Part shown: in pieces, positions 49,733-58,776 of the stretch
How the letters are laid out: each line of letters starts with the position of its first letter
Position numbering within the stretch: position 1 is the first letter of the stretch
Assembly: GCF_003958645.1 (NCBI RefSeq)
Contig: NZ_RXLO01000012.1
Location: 51,019-115,018 of the forward strand
From: Chitinophaga rhizosphaerae
Lineage (GTDB): Bacteria; Bacteroidota; Bacteroidia; Chitinophagales; Chitinophagaceae
Direction: 5' to 3'
Length of the DNA: 64,000 nucleotides
The notes under the pieces: model-generated
Database searches by the model: none
Seen by the model: only the letters and a program-made list of their open reading frames with translations
What the model was told of the DNA's origin: nothing
Made by a program: the position numbers and the translations under genes

Positions 49733-49805
49733 TGGTGTGAGCCGGGATCGAACCGGCGACACATGGATTTTCAGTCCATTGCTCTACCAACTGAGCTACC
49801 GCACC
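49733..49805 (-). tRNA. tRNA-Phe (GAA)
   Basis: The minus strand folds as a standard cloverleaf: D arm AGCTCAGTTGGTAGAGC, anticodon arm ATGGA-CTGAAAA-TCCAT with anticodon GAA, T arm GCCGG-TTCGATC-CCGGC and discriminator A. CCA is not encoded. The acceptor stem is intact except for a C5/A68 mispair. A terminator follows. Confidence 0.95.
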
Positions 49806-49874
49806 AACTTTTTTTGTTACCCTTTGTCTGAAGGGGAATGCAAAAGTAGTACATTTCCTGAAAATTCCAAAGAA

Positions 49875-50642
49875 TTACTCGAAAATTTCTGCTTTGGCAT
49901 TGATCCCGTTCCACAACTTATTTCTCCATTCCAGTGCTTTCACGGCATAGGCGGCGCTTTCCGCCCATTTCTCGGGATCGCTTCCACATAATTCTTCTAC
50001 CATTTTTTCCGCGAGCTTGCTGTGATGATCGCCGTCTACTTCGATATGGCGCTCGAGGTAATAAATGAAAATGTCGAATTTTCCGGGGAATTGTTCGTTC
50101 AGATCTTTCACCAATGCGTAGAACATATCGGGAATAAGATCTTCTCTTCCGAAAGTAAATACGGCCGCCATGATGTGCGGTTTATCGGTGGCGATCACTT
50201 CAAAGGTAAACTCGAGGAATCCTTTTACGGATGGCGGAAAACCCTCCAGCAAAGCGCTCAGCGGTTGCCCGGCGCGAATCCCTTCCAGCAGGCTATTGAT
50301 CCTTTTCGTATCGGCGCCCGCCTGCTCCATCGCCTGGATGTAGAGCTCGAAATGGCTGCAGTGCATGGTGCCGGTAACGTCTACGTCACTTTCCTCTCCG
50401 GTCACGATTTCGTTGATGAGGAACCGCGTTTCGGGAGAGCCCACCGGCACCCAGGGCGTGGTTACGCAGGTGAGCGCACGCTGCAATCCTTTCAGCAGGC
50501 TCATGAAATCCCACACGGCAAACACATGGTGCTCCATGAACTTGCGTACATCTTCGATCGACTGCAACTGTCCATACAGCGGGTGTGCCACGATCTGCCC
50601 GCGAACGCCGGCGATATCTTTCTTTACTTCATTAATTCCCAT
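49875..50642 (-). CDS. DUF3050 family protein (haem-oxygenase-like fold)
   Basis: 255 residues, all-helical. The family motifs EHHVFAVWDFMSLLK, ETRFLINEIVTGEESD and YYLERHIEVDGDHH are present; their Glu/His residues are arranged as in haem-oxygenase-like di-iron proteins. Function of DUF3050 is not established. It overlaps the recQ 3' end by 11 bases, so it may be expressed from the recQ transcript. Confidence 0.85.
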   Translation of the reverse strand: MGINEVKKDIAGVRGQIVAHPLYGQLQSIEDVRKFMEHHVFAVWDFMSLLKGLQRALTCVTTPWVPVGSPETRFLINEIVTGEESDVDVTGTMHCSHFELYIQAMEQAGADTKRINSLLEGIRAGQPLSALLEGFPPSVKGFLEFTFEVIATDKPHIMAAVFTFGREDLIPDMFYALVKDLNEQFPGKFDIFIYYLERHIEVDGDHHSKLAEKMVEELCGSDPEKWAESAAYAVKALEWRNKLWNGINAKAEIFE

Positions 50643-52833
50643 ATACCACTAAAAACTTGATACGCATTAATTTCAACTGTTCGATCGAATAGTTGCCTTC
50701 TTCCAGTTCTTCCTTCGCCAGCGCCAGGCTCGAGGTTTCGCAGCCTTTGAAATATTCCAGGATCTCGTCTTGCGCGTAATCGTCCAGCTCTTCGTCGATG
50801 CAGTAATCGAGGTTCAGCTTGGTACCGCTGGCCACGATGGTCTCCATTTCGTCGAGCAGTTGGGAATACGACAGTTCCTTGTTGCGGGCGATGGTTTCAA
50901 GGGGCATTTTCTTGTCGATGTTCTGTATGATGAACACCTTCAGCCCGCTCTTGTTCACGACGGATTTCAGGACGAAGTCGTCCGGCTTCACGATATCGTT
51001 CTCTTCCACGAATTTGGCGATGACGTCGATGAACTGTTTGCCGTAGCGGATGGCCTTTCCCTTGCTCACGCCCTGGATCTTTTCCAGTTCCTGGGTGGTG
51101 GTGGGGAATTGGGTGGCCATATCTTCGAGCGATGTTTCGAGGAAGATGACGAACGGCGGCAGGTTCTTTTCGCGCGCCACCTTCTTGCGGAGGTCTTTGA
51201 GCATTTCGAACAGCACGGGGTCGGCGGTAGGCTGCGGTTCCGCGGCGGCGTTCTCTTCTTCCTCGGCCGCTTCCTCTTCGAACTGGTGGTTGAGGGCCAC
51301 GTGGATGAGGTACGGCTTTTTCATGAATTTCCGGCCTTTCTCGGTGATCTTCAAAAGCCCGTATTCTTCGATATCTTTTTCGATGAGCCCTTCCAGCATC
51401 ATCTGGCGGAGGAGCGAATTCCAGAAATGGGCGTCGAACTCCTTCCCTTCCCCGAACACGTCCAGCTTATCGTGCCGGAAAGTGGTGATCTGGGGATTGG
51501 TTTTGCCGGTGATGATATTCACGACGTAATCGGTGCCGAACCGCTCTTCGAGGGAGGAAATGGCTTTGAGGGCGATCACGACGCGGTTCTTGACTTCGAT
51601 CTTTTCTTTCGGGTTGCGGCAGTTGTCGCATTTACCGCAGTCTTCCGTGTCGTATTGCTCACCGAAGTAATGGAGGATCACTTTGCGGCGGCAAACGGCG
51701 CTTTCGGCGTAAGCCACGGTTTCGTTGATGAGCTGTGCGCCCATTTCGCGTTCGGAAAGGGGCTTGTCGCGCATGAGGTGCTCCAGTTTCTGCACATCCT
51801 GGTAGGAATAGAAGCAAATACAATTGCCTTCGAGGCCATCGCGCCCGGCGCGCCCGGTTTCCTGGTAATAGTTTTCCAGCGATTTGGGGATGTTGTAGTG
51901 GATAACGAAGCGGACGTCGGGCTTGTCGATCCCCATCCCGAAGGCGATGGTGGCCACGATCACTTCACATTCCTCGAGGAGGAACATATCCTGCCGCTGT
52001 GCGCGGGTGGTGGCGTCGAGGCCGGCATGGTAGGCTACGGCTTTGATGCCGTTGGCCACGAGCATATCCGCGAGCTCTTCCGTGGTTTTACGGTTGAGGG
52101 TGTAGATGATGCCGGATTTGCCTTTATGCAGGTGAATGAATTTGACGATTTCCTTGATGGTCTGCTCCTTTTTGCGCTTCGGGCGGATCTCGTAATAGAG
52201 GTTCGGGCGGTTGAAGGAGGAGATAAAGATTTCGGGGGAGCGGAGCTCCAGGTTTTTGACGATATCGCTCTGCACCTTGGGCGTAGCCGTGGCGGTGAGG
52301 GCGATGATGGGCAGGTTGGGACTGATCATTTCGATCATTTCCCGTAACCGCCGGTATTCCGGCCGGAAATCGTGCCCCCATTCGGAGATACAGTGCGCCT
52401 CGTCCACGGCGATGAAGGAAATCTCCAGTTCGCGGAAGAAGTCGATATTTTCCTGTTTCGTGAGCGTTTCGGGCGCTACGTAAAGCATTTTTGTTTTGCC
52501 GGACTGCAAGTCGGTACGAACTTTCTTGATTTGCGCTTTCGTCAGGGTGGAGTTCAGGAAGTGGGCCACGTTGTCTTTACTGCTGTAGGAACGGACCAGG
52601 TCTACCTGGTTTTTCATCAGCGCGATCAACGGGCTTACTATGAGCGCAACTCCGGGGCTCATCAGGGCCGGCAGTTGGTAGCAAAGCGATTTGCCGCCGC
52701 CGGTTGGCATGATCACGAATGTATCTTTTCCGGAAAGTATGCTTTTAATAATTTTCTCCTGATTCCCTTTGAAAGAATCAAACCCAAAATGTTCGTGTAA
52801 TGCATCCAACAAACTTACCTTTGCAACAGCCAT
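50632..52833 (-). CDS. recQ: ATP-dependent DNA helicase RecQ
   Basis: 733 residues from the ATG at 52831-52833. Walker A PTGGGKSLCYQLP, DEAH box DEAHCISEWGHDFRPEY, motif VI region HYNIPKSLENYYQETGRAGRDG, the zinc-binding CGKCDNCR, a winged helix, an HRDC domain (residues ~540-610) and an extra C-terminal helix-rich extension typical of Bacteroidota RecQ. It unwinds DNA 3' to 5' in repair and fork restart. A DUF3050 gene overlaps its 3' end. Confidence 0.97.
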   Translation of the reverse strand: MAVAKVSLLDALHEHFGFDSFKGNQEKIIKSILSGKDTFVIMPTGGGKSLCYQLPALMSPGVALIVSPLIALMKNQVDLVRSYSSKDNVAHFLNSTLTKAQIKKVRTDLQSGKTKMLYVAPETLTKQENIDFFRELEISFIAVDEAHCISEWGHDFRPEYRRLREMIEMISPNLPIIALTATATPKVQSDIVKNLELRSPEIFISSFNRPNLYYEIRPKRKKEQTIKEIVKFIHLHKGKSGIIYTLNRKTTEELADMLVANGIKAVAYHAGLDATTRAQRQDMFLLEECEVIVATIAFGMGIDKPDVRFVIHYNIPKSLENYYQETGRAGRDGLEGNCICFYSYQDVQKLEHLMRDKPLSEREMGAQLINETVAYAESAVCRRKVILHYFGEQYDTEDCGKCDNCRNPKEKIEVKNRVVIALKAISSLEERFGTDYVVNIITGKTNPQITTFRHDKLDVFGEGKEFDAHFWNSLLRQMMLEGLIEKDIEEYGLLKITEKGRKFMKKPYLIHVALNHQFEEEAAEEEENAAAEPQPTADPVLFEMLKDLRKKVAREKNLPPFVIFLETSLEDMATQFPTTTQELEKIQGVSKGKAIRYGKQFIDVIAKFVEENDIVKPDDFVLKSVVNKSGLKVFIIQNIDKKMPLETIARNKELSYSQLLDEMETIVASGTKLNLDYCIDEELDDYAQDEILEYFKGCETSSLALAKEELEEGNYSIEQLKLMRIKFLVVYGN

Positions 52834-52991
52834 CACATTTAATTTAGTTAGATCCGAGTAAATGCAGCGAAAAAACGCTGACTTTAGATGAAATATTATT
52901 GATATATAATTTTGGGGGACACGAAATTACTTAAAAAACCCCGTTGTGTCAATATAATTTACAGGATCGCGGGGCTTGGGTAAAAAATTGA

Positions 52992-52999
52992 TAAATTTG
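52992..52999 (+). promoter_or_regulatory. -7 box of kdsD-manC
   Basis: Perfect TAAATTTG, ten bases before the kdsD ATG; no clear TTG at -33. Confidence 0.5.
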
Positions 53000-53009
53000 T
53001 GTTTGTCGC

Positions 53010-53984
53010 ATGAAACAGAAGACAACGGTTAATATTCGGGAAACAGGGATCAGGACGATCAGGCTGGAATCTTCGGCGATCGGGAGCCTGGAACAGTACA
53101 TCAATGCGGATTTCGAGCGAGTGGTGGAGCTGATGGCGGCCTGTACCGGGCGTGTGGTGATCACTGGCATCGGTAAAAGCGCCATTATTGCGCAGAAGAT
53201 CGTGGCCACGTTCAATTCCACGGGAACGCCGGCTTTGTTCATGCATGCGGCAGACGCCATCCATGGCGATCTGGGGATGATCACCCCGGACGATGTGGTG
53301 GTGGTTATTTCGAAAAGCGGGGAATCCCCCGAGATAAAGGTCCTCGTCCCCCTCGTCCGTAACCTCGGCAACGTGCTCGTGGCGATCGTGGGCAAGGCGG
53401 ATTCCTACCTCGCGCAATCGGCACATTTTGTGCTGAATACGTATGTTACGCAGGAGGCATGCCCCAATAACCTGGCCCCCACTTCCAGCACAACGGCCCA
53501 AATGGTGATGGGCGACGCCCTCGCCGTTTGCCTCATCGAGATGAAAGGCTTCACCGCCGAAGATTTCGCCCGGTTCCACCCCGGCGGCACCCTCGGCAAA
53601 AAGCTCTACCTCAAGGTTGGCGACCTCAGCCGCCAGCACCAGGTGCCCAAGGTAAGCCTCGGCAGCAACCTGCGCGAAGTGATCGTGGAAATCTCCTCCA
53701 AAATGCTGGGCGTCACCGGCGTTGTGGATGAAAATAACCAGCTCCGGGGCATCATCACCGATGGCGACCTCAGGCGTATGCTCGAAAAGAATATGAACGC
53801 CGCCGGCGCCACCGCGGCAGACATTATGAGCACACACCCGAAAACCATCGACGCCGATGAGCTCGCCGTCAATGCGCTGGATATGATGAGAACTTATGAT
53901 ATCACCCAATTGCTGGTCATGAAAGGCGATCAGTATCATGGAATTATACATTTACACGACTTAATCCGAGAAGGAATTATCTAA
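53010..53984 (+). CDS. kdsD: D-arabinose 5-phosphate isomerase (KpsF/GutQ/KdsD family)
   Basis: 324 residues: an SIS domain (residues ~35-170, with GIGKSAIIAQKIVATFNSTGTPA and ISKSGESPE) and two C-terminal CBS domains (~205-324). It interconverts ribulose 5-phosphate and arabinose 5-phosphate, the first step to Kdo in lipopolysaccharide. Only three bases separate it from manC, so both supply nucleotide-sugar precursors for the envelope. Confidence 0.95.
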   Translation: MKQKTTVNIRETGIRTIRLESSAIGSLEQYINADFERVVELMAACTGRVVITGIGKSAIIAQKIVATFNSTGTPALFMHAADAIHGDLGMITPDDVVVVISKSGESPEIKVLVPLVRNLGNVLVAIVGKADSYLAQSAHFVLNTYVTQEACPNNLAPTSSTTAQMVMGDALAVCLIEMKGFTAEDFARFHPGGTLGKKLYLKVGDLSRQHQVPKVSLGSNLREVIVEISSKMLGVTGVVDENNQLRGIITDGDLRRMLEKNMNAAGATAADIMSTHPKTIDADELAVNALDMMRTYDITQLLVMKGDQYHGIIHLHDLIREGII

Positions 53985-53987
53985 AAG

Positions 53988-55079
53988 ATGACACCGTTAA
54001 ACAACCATTTTTATGTGGCCATCATGGCCGGCGGAATCGGAAGCCGCTTTTGGCCCTACAGCCGCACGGATTATCCAAAACAATTCCTGGATATCCTCAA
54101 TACAGGCAAGACCCTCCTGCAATGGACCTATGAAAGGTTCGCGCAGTTCATTCCCGAAGAAAACATTTACGTAGTAACTCACCATCACTACGCCGACACC
54201 GTGGCCAAGCAATTGCCCAACCTGCCGGTCGCAAACATCGTGAGCGAACCGTCGCGGAAAAATACCGCACCCTGTGTGGCATATATTTCCCACAAAATCC
54301 ACAAGAAAGACCCCAAGGCCAGCATGATCTGCGCCCCGGCAGACCATCTCATCATGGACGCCACGTCTTTCACCAGCACTTGCCTCAACGCCCTCCTGTT
54401 CGCCCAGAAAAACAATGCCCTGCTCACCCTCGGCATCAAACCCACCCGGCCAGACACCGGCTACGGGTACATCCAGTACGAAACGGAGCAGGTGGCAGAC
54501 AATGTGTACAAGGTTAAAACCTTCACCGAAAAACCCAACCTGGAACTGGCCAAAACCTTCCTGAAAAGCGGCGACTTCCTCTGGAACGCCGGCATTTTCG
54601 TATGGAACTCCGCATCCATCCTACAGGCATTGGCCAAATACCTGCCGGAAATGGACGAACTTTTCGTGCAAAACAAAGACAGCCTCAATTCAGCCGGGGA
54701 AAAAGAAACCATCGAACGGATATACACCCAGTGCACCAACATTTCCATCGACTACGGTATCATGGAAAAAGCGGACAACGTGTACGTGATCCCCTCCAAC
54801 TTCGGCTGGAGCGACCTCGGCACCTGGGCCTCGGCTTACGAAAACCTGGATAAGGACTACCTCGGCAACGCCGTACAGGGCAAGAACGTGATGGTGATAG
54901 ACGCAACCAAATGCATGGTAAAAGCTCCGAACGATAAGCTCGTGCTGCTGCAGGGGCTCGATGATATGATCGTGATCGACACGAACGATGTGCTGCTCAT
55001 CTGCAAAAAACAGAACGAACAGCAGATCAAGGAATACGTGGCCGAAGTGAAGCGTCACAAGGGCGACAAATTCATGTAA
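53988..55079 (+). CDS. manC: Mannose-1-phosphate guanylyltransferase
   Basis: 363 residues with the nucleotidyltransferase signature MAGGIGSRFWPYSR..PKQF and the later FTEKP and FWNAGIFVW motifs. It produces GDP-mannose from mannose 1-phosphate and GTP for polysaccharide or glycoprotein synthesis. It lacks the C-terminal isomerase domain of bifunctional ManC, so a separate ManA is expected. Co-transcribed with kdsD; ends at a bidirectional terminator. Confidence 0.96.
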   Translation: MTPLNNHFYVAIMAGGIGSRFWPYSRTDYPKQFLDILNTGKTLLQWTYERFAQFIPEENIYVVTHHHYADTVAKQLPNLPVANIVSEPSRKNTAPCVAYISHKIHKKDPKASMICAPADHLIMDATSFTSTCLNALLFAQKNNALLTLGIKPTRPDTGYGYIQYETEQVADNVYKVKTFTEKPNLELAKTFLKSGDFLWNAGIFVWNSASILQALAKYLPEMDELFVQNKDSLNSAGEKETIERIYTQCTNISIDYGIMEKADNVYVIPSNFGWSDLGTWASAYENLDKDYLGNAVQGKNVMVIDATKCMVKAPNDKLVLLQGLDDMIVIDTNDVLLICKKQNEQQIKEYVAEVKRHKGDKFM

Positions 55080-55100
55080 AGAGACGTCGGGTCAAGACAT

Positions 55101-55134
55101 AAAAAAGCCGGAAGCGACTGCTCTTCCGGCTTTT
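55101..55134. terminator. Bidirectional terminator between manC and the carbonic anhydrase gene
   Basis: AAAAAAGCCGGAAG, 8-base loop, CTTCCGGCTTTT. It serves manC from the left and the SulP-carbonic anhydrase operon from the right. Confidence 0.9.
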
Positions 55135-55146
55135 GACTTTTCAGGG

Positions 55147-55818
55147 TCAGGCGGTTTTTTCTACAACCTGCAGCGGTTTGCCGATCCGCTTGGTGTGTTC
55201 ATGAAAAGTAACCATGCCTGTTTCGACATCATACATGGCTCCGATAATGCCGACTTCCCCATTATCGATCATCTCTGCGAGAATGATGCTTTGCTCCAGG
55301 ATGGCTTGCACCGAACGGTCGATGTGGATATTCGTAACGGCTTCCACGAATTCGTGGTTTTTTGAATTCCTGTTTTCGGTGATGGTTTTCTCCTGGAAAA
55401 CGGCCGGGCGGATCTTGCCGAGCAAACCGGTAAGGTTGCCCATTTCCACATGGTCGCACGCGCCTTTGATGGCACCGCAATGCGTGTGGCCCAGCACTAC
55501 GATGATTTTGGAACCTGCAACTTTACAGGCGTATTCGAGGCTGCCTAGCACGTTGTCAGACACAACGGCGCCAGCGAGGCGGATGCTGAAGATATCGCCC
55601 AGGCCCTGGTCGAACACCAGCTCGGCGGAAGTGCGGGAGTCCATACAGCTCACGATCGCGGCTACCGGCCACTGTCCTTCTTTCGTATCGTTGACCATCG
55701 CGAGCAGGTTGCGGTTGATGCGCAGGTTGTTCACGAAGCGGTCGTTTCCTTCTTTCAGGATTTCCAGCGCCATTTCGGGCGTAGTATTGCTTTGGGAGAG
55801 TTTATTGTGTGTCCTCAT
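55147..55818 (-). CDS. Beta-class carbonic anhydrase
   Basis: 223 residues. Zinc ligands are visible in CMDSR (Cys, with the catalytic Asp/Arg pair) and GHTHCGA (His and Cys). It interconverts CO2 and bicarbonate in the cytoplasm. It begins 14 bases after the SulP transporter gene on the same strand, a pairing that suggests supply or use of bicarbonate imported by that transporter. Confidence 0.95.
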   Translation of the reverse strand: MRTHNKLSQSNTTPEMALEILKEGNDRFVNNLRINRNLLAMVNDTKEGQWPVAAIVSCMDSRTSAELVFDQGLGDIFSIRLAGAVVSDNVLGSLEYACKVAGSKIIVVLGHTHCGAIKGACDHVEMGNLTGLLGKIRPAVFQEKTITENRNSKNHEFVEAVTNIHIDRSVQAILEQSIILAEMIDNGEVGIIGAMYDVETGMVTFHEHTKRIGKPLQVVEKTA

Positions 55819-55832
55819 TTTCCGGATCTTTT

Positions 55833-57479
55833 TTAGTTAACAGATAATTCTTTCAATAATTCCTTGTGGGTGCCTTGTGAATGGGCAACTACCACCTGCG
55901 GTTCTTTCTCTCCGTCCATGAAGAGATGGTCGGTATTATTCACCTTATATGCCTCTTTAAAACCGCGCAGTACTACCTTGATCTGCTTTTGCGGCGCCTT
56001 GATTTGCGCGAATTCGCGGATAATGTCGAGCACATCCTGGTCGATGTACAGCGTTTTGGCGGCGTCGATGATCACGGTGCTTTTGTCGGGCATTTTATCC
56101 AGCGTGAGCAGGATGTTGGCTTTGTTGAGGAAGGAAACTTCCTGCGTGAGCTCGAGCACGAACATATCGCCGGAGCGGTATTTTTCCTTGCGGAAGAAAT
56201 ACGGGCTTTTCATATTGCCCCAGAGGAGGAACAGTACGCTTACGCCCAGGCCGATGGCTACGCCCACGAGCAGGTCTGTCATCACGATCGTTACCACGGT
56301 TACCACGAAGGGGATCCACTGGTATTTGCCTTTGGCGAACATTTGCTTGAAGATGGTGGGCTTGCACAGCTTGTAACCGGTTACCAGCAGCACGGCGGCG
56401 AGGGTCGACAGCGGGATCATGTTGAGCAGTGTGGGGATGAGGGCCGCACATACCAGCAGCAGCACGCCGTGAGAAATGGTGGAGATCTTGGTACGGCCGC
56501 CGGAGTTGATGTTGGCGGAAGAACGAACGATCACCGAAGTCACGGGCAAGCCGCCGATGAGGCCGCTGATCATGTTACCGAGGCCCTGGGCGCGCAGCTC
56601 GCGGTTGGGGTCTGAGTAGCGTTTCAGCGGATCGAGCTTGTCTGTTGCCTCGAGGTTCAGCAAGGTCTCGATGGAAGCTACCACGGCGATGGTGATCGCT
56701 ACGGTGATAACGTCGGCATTGAGGATCTTGCTGAAGTCGGGCAATGTGAACTGGCCGGCGAATTCGCTTGCGGAAGCGGCAACGGGGAGCGAAACCAGGT
56801 GGCTTTGCTCAAGGGCCAGCGTGGAGCCGGAGGCGATAAACAGGGCGTTGAGGCCGATACCGGCGAGGACGGCCACAAGCGGGGCCGGGATGGCTTTCAG
56901 TTTGGGGATTTTCTGCCAGTACAGCAGAATCGCGATGGAAATCGCGGTGATGATCACCGCCCCCAACTGTATATGATTAATGGTGCTCAGGATGGAGGTG
57001 AAAGTATTCTCCCCATCGTGTTGGATGAAAGCAAGTTCCCCTTCTGCATGCTCGTCGTACCCGAAAGCATGGGGGATCTGTTTTAAGACGATGATGATAC
57101 CGATAGCGGTGAGCATCCCGGTAATAACGTTAGACGGAAAATAGTTGGCGATGACCCCTGCGCGGATGAGCCCCAGCAGGAACTGGATGGCGCCTGCCAG
57201 TACCACGGCGAGGAGGAAAGATTCGAATGCGCCCAGTTTGCCGATGGCGGTGAGCACGATAGCGGTAAGGCCCGCGGCGGGGCCGCTGACGCTCAGATTG
57301 GAGCCGGAAAAGAAACCTACGACGATACCGCCCACGATGCCCGCGATGAGGCCGGAAAACAGGGGTGCGCCGGAAGCCAGGGCGATGCCGAGGCAAAGGG
57401 GCACCGCGATCAGGAATACCACCAGCCCCGCAGAGAGGTCGCCTTTGATATTGGACGTAGCAGGAATTTGCTTGCTCAT
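55833..57479 (-). CDS. SulP-family inorganic anion transporter with STAS domain
   Basis: 548 residues: about eleven to fourteen membrane segments, with SulP motifs VFLIAVPLCLGIALASGAP near the N-terminus, SVIVRSSANINSGGRTKIS in the core, and a C-terminal STAS domain (residues ~435-545). SulP proteins carry sulfate, bicarbonate or other anions. The following carbonic anhydrase gene favours bicarbonate (BicA-like), which is inference. 57480-57735 upstream holds no feature I recognise. Confidence 0.93.
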   Translation of the reverse strand: MSKQIPATSNIKGDLSAGLVVFLIAVPLCLGIALASGAPLFSGLIAGIVGGIVVGFFSGSNLSVSGPAAGLTAIVLTAIGKLGAFESFLLAVVLAGAIQFLLGLIRAGVIANYFPSNVITGMLTAIGIIIVLKQIPHAFGYDEHAEGELAFIQHDGENTFTSILSTINHIQLGAVIITAISIAILLYWQKIPKLKAIPAPLVAVLAGIGLNALFIASGSTLALEQSHLVSLPVAASASEFAGQFTLPDFSKILNADVITVAITIAVVASIETLLNLEATDKLDPLKRYSDPNRELRAQGLGNMISGLIGGLPVTSVIVRSSANINSGGRTKISTISHGVLLLVCAALIPTLLNMIPLSTLAAVLLVTGYKLCKPTIFKQMFAKGKYQWIPFVVTVVTIVMTDLLVGVAIGLGVSVLFLLWGNMKSPYFFRKEKYRSGDMFVLELTQEVSFLNKANILLTLDKMPDKSTVIIDAAKTLYIDQDVLDIIREFAQIKAPQKQIKVVLRGFKEAYKVNNTDHLFMDGEKEPQVVVAHSQGTHKELLKELSVN

Positions 57480-57735
57480 GTAGCGTTGATTTTATACGGA
57501 ACAACGGCATCGCGCACACCGGCCGGGCTGCAGTCATTAAAGCCATGCCGGAATGTTGGTCGCCAAAACCCCGGGCCCGTTCCGATCACCACCGTACATC
57601 CACCGCCCGCGGAGCAGCACATGAACGGAAACGTCGAACAGCCTCAGGATGGCTTTGCAATGCGTCTTCCGTGGAGAGGAAATAAAAATGAAAAGTCAAA
57701 TGCGCCATGCCCGGACCGGGTGGCGCGAACGGCAA

Positions 57736-58035
57736 TTAAGCGAGCACGTTCGGAGGAGGGGTCTGGATCTCCTGCACAGGACCGGCAGGAACGTCTTCCA
57801 ATAAACGATAAGTGTAAGAAGTAAGGAACAATGCAGGGTTCATCGATGGTTCATCATCGCCATATTTATGGCAATTCAGATCGGCCAGCAGCTTCACGCC
57901 GCCTTTAGACCCGCAGCTCCCTTCCACGTGTTCCTCTACAATCTGATTATTAAACAATAGTTTCCCTACTTCCTTGATAGGAAGCACCTGGATACACATC
58001 AGGCTGATTAGGAAAACACTGATTAATTTTTTCAT
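57736..58035 (-). CDS. Small exported hypothetical protein with two to three cysteines
   Basis: 99 residues from the ATG at 58033-58035 (an ATG three codons earlier is possible). An N-terminal hydrophobic segment (KKLISVFLISLMCIQVL) looks like a signal or anchor. The remainder has Cys residues near positions 40 and 56 (GSCGSKGG, LNCHKYGDDEP) and a Pro-rich tail. No family recognised. A perfect TACTTTTG -7 box at 58066-58073 on the minus strand supports expression. Confidence 0.65.
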   Translation of the reverse strand: MKKLISVFLISLMCIQVLPIKEVGKLLFNNQIVEEHVEGSCGSKGGVKLLADLNCHKYGDDEPSMNPALFLTSYTYRLLEDVPAGPVQEIQTPPPNVLA

Positions 58036-58065
58036 GAATTGCAAGTTTCACACTTCAATGTGGAG

Positions 58066-58322
58066 CAAAAGTAACCCCGCCAATCCATAAATTCTATTTT
58101 TCCGGGTCAAAAAAATGTTAAATAACCGGTAAGCAGCTATAAATCTGCAACTTACGGTTTAATAATAGCCATATAGCCCATCCCGCCCATTTACCGTTCA
58201 TCATTTTCCGTTTTCCCATCCCCCGCCCCATTTTTATCAATATGTCAAACTAAATCAGTTAGTTATACGAAAAGTCCGGTAATGTTCTTCGCCAGTTATT
58301 TTGCATTAAAGGGTATTGTGTA
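58066..58322. other. Divergent intergenic region between the small hypothetical gene and padR
   Basis: An AT-rich gap with the leftward TACTTTTG box at 58066-58073. No gene or stable hairpin was seen in the rest. A/T-rich bases 58255-58340 include TATTGTGTATTGCATAGTAG, near the padR promoter, a possible PadR-binding stretch. Confidence 0.35.
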
Positions 58323-58352
58323 TTGCATAGTAGTAAATTGTTTGTATCTTTG
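58323..58352 (+). promoter_or_regulatory. Perfect promoter of padR-pspC
   Basis: TTG at 58323-58325, exactly 19 bases, TATCTTTG at 58345-58352; predicts a leader of about 42 bases. Confidence 0.75.
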
Positions 58353-58399
58353 AATCGTCAAGCTGAAAGTATCAGCGCTAAATCAAAAGCTCACTTGCC

Positions 58400-58741
58400 A
58401 TGAACATAGATAACACACAATCACAGATGAGAAAAGGGGTGCTCGAGTTCTGCATCCTGTCCATCATCAAGCAAGGCGAGGCTTATCCTTCAGACATTAT
58501 CGAAAAAATGAAAGAAGCGAAGCTGGATATCCTGGAAGGGACTTTATATCCGCTTCTGACACGCCTCAAGAACGCGGAATTCCTCACCTACCGCTGGGTG
58601 GAAAGCAGCTCCGGCCCCCCGCGCAAATATTTCTCCATGACCGAAAAAGGCGAATCCTTTTATAAAGTCCTGGAGGCCACCTGGAACGAACTGGCCAACG
58701 CCGTTCACCAGCTCACCCAGCAACCGGAATCAAACCAGTAA
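58400..58741 (+). CDS. PadR-family transcriptional regulator
   Basis: 113 residues with the PadR winged helix: RKGVLEFCILSIIKQGEAYPSDIIEKMKEAKLDILEGTLYPLLTRLKNAEFLTYRW and the GPPRKYFSMTEKG wing. Dimeric repressors of this type bind near their own promoter. It is followed after 35 bases by a PspC-domain gene and probably represses both; such pairs are common in Bacteroidota. Confidence 0.94.
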   Translation: MNIDNTQSQMRKGVLEFCILSIIKQGEAYPSDIIEKMKEAKLDILEGTLYPLLTRLKNAEFLTYRWVESSSGPPRKYFSMTEKGESFYKVLEATWNELANAVHQLTQQPESNQ

Positions 58742-58776
58742 ATACCCATCCAAAACCTAAAAACCAAGATTCAGAG

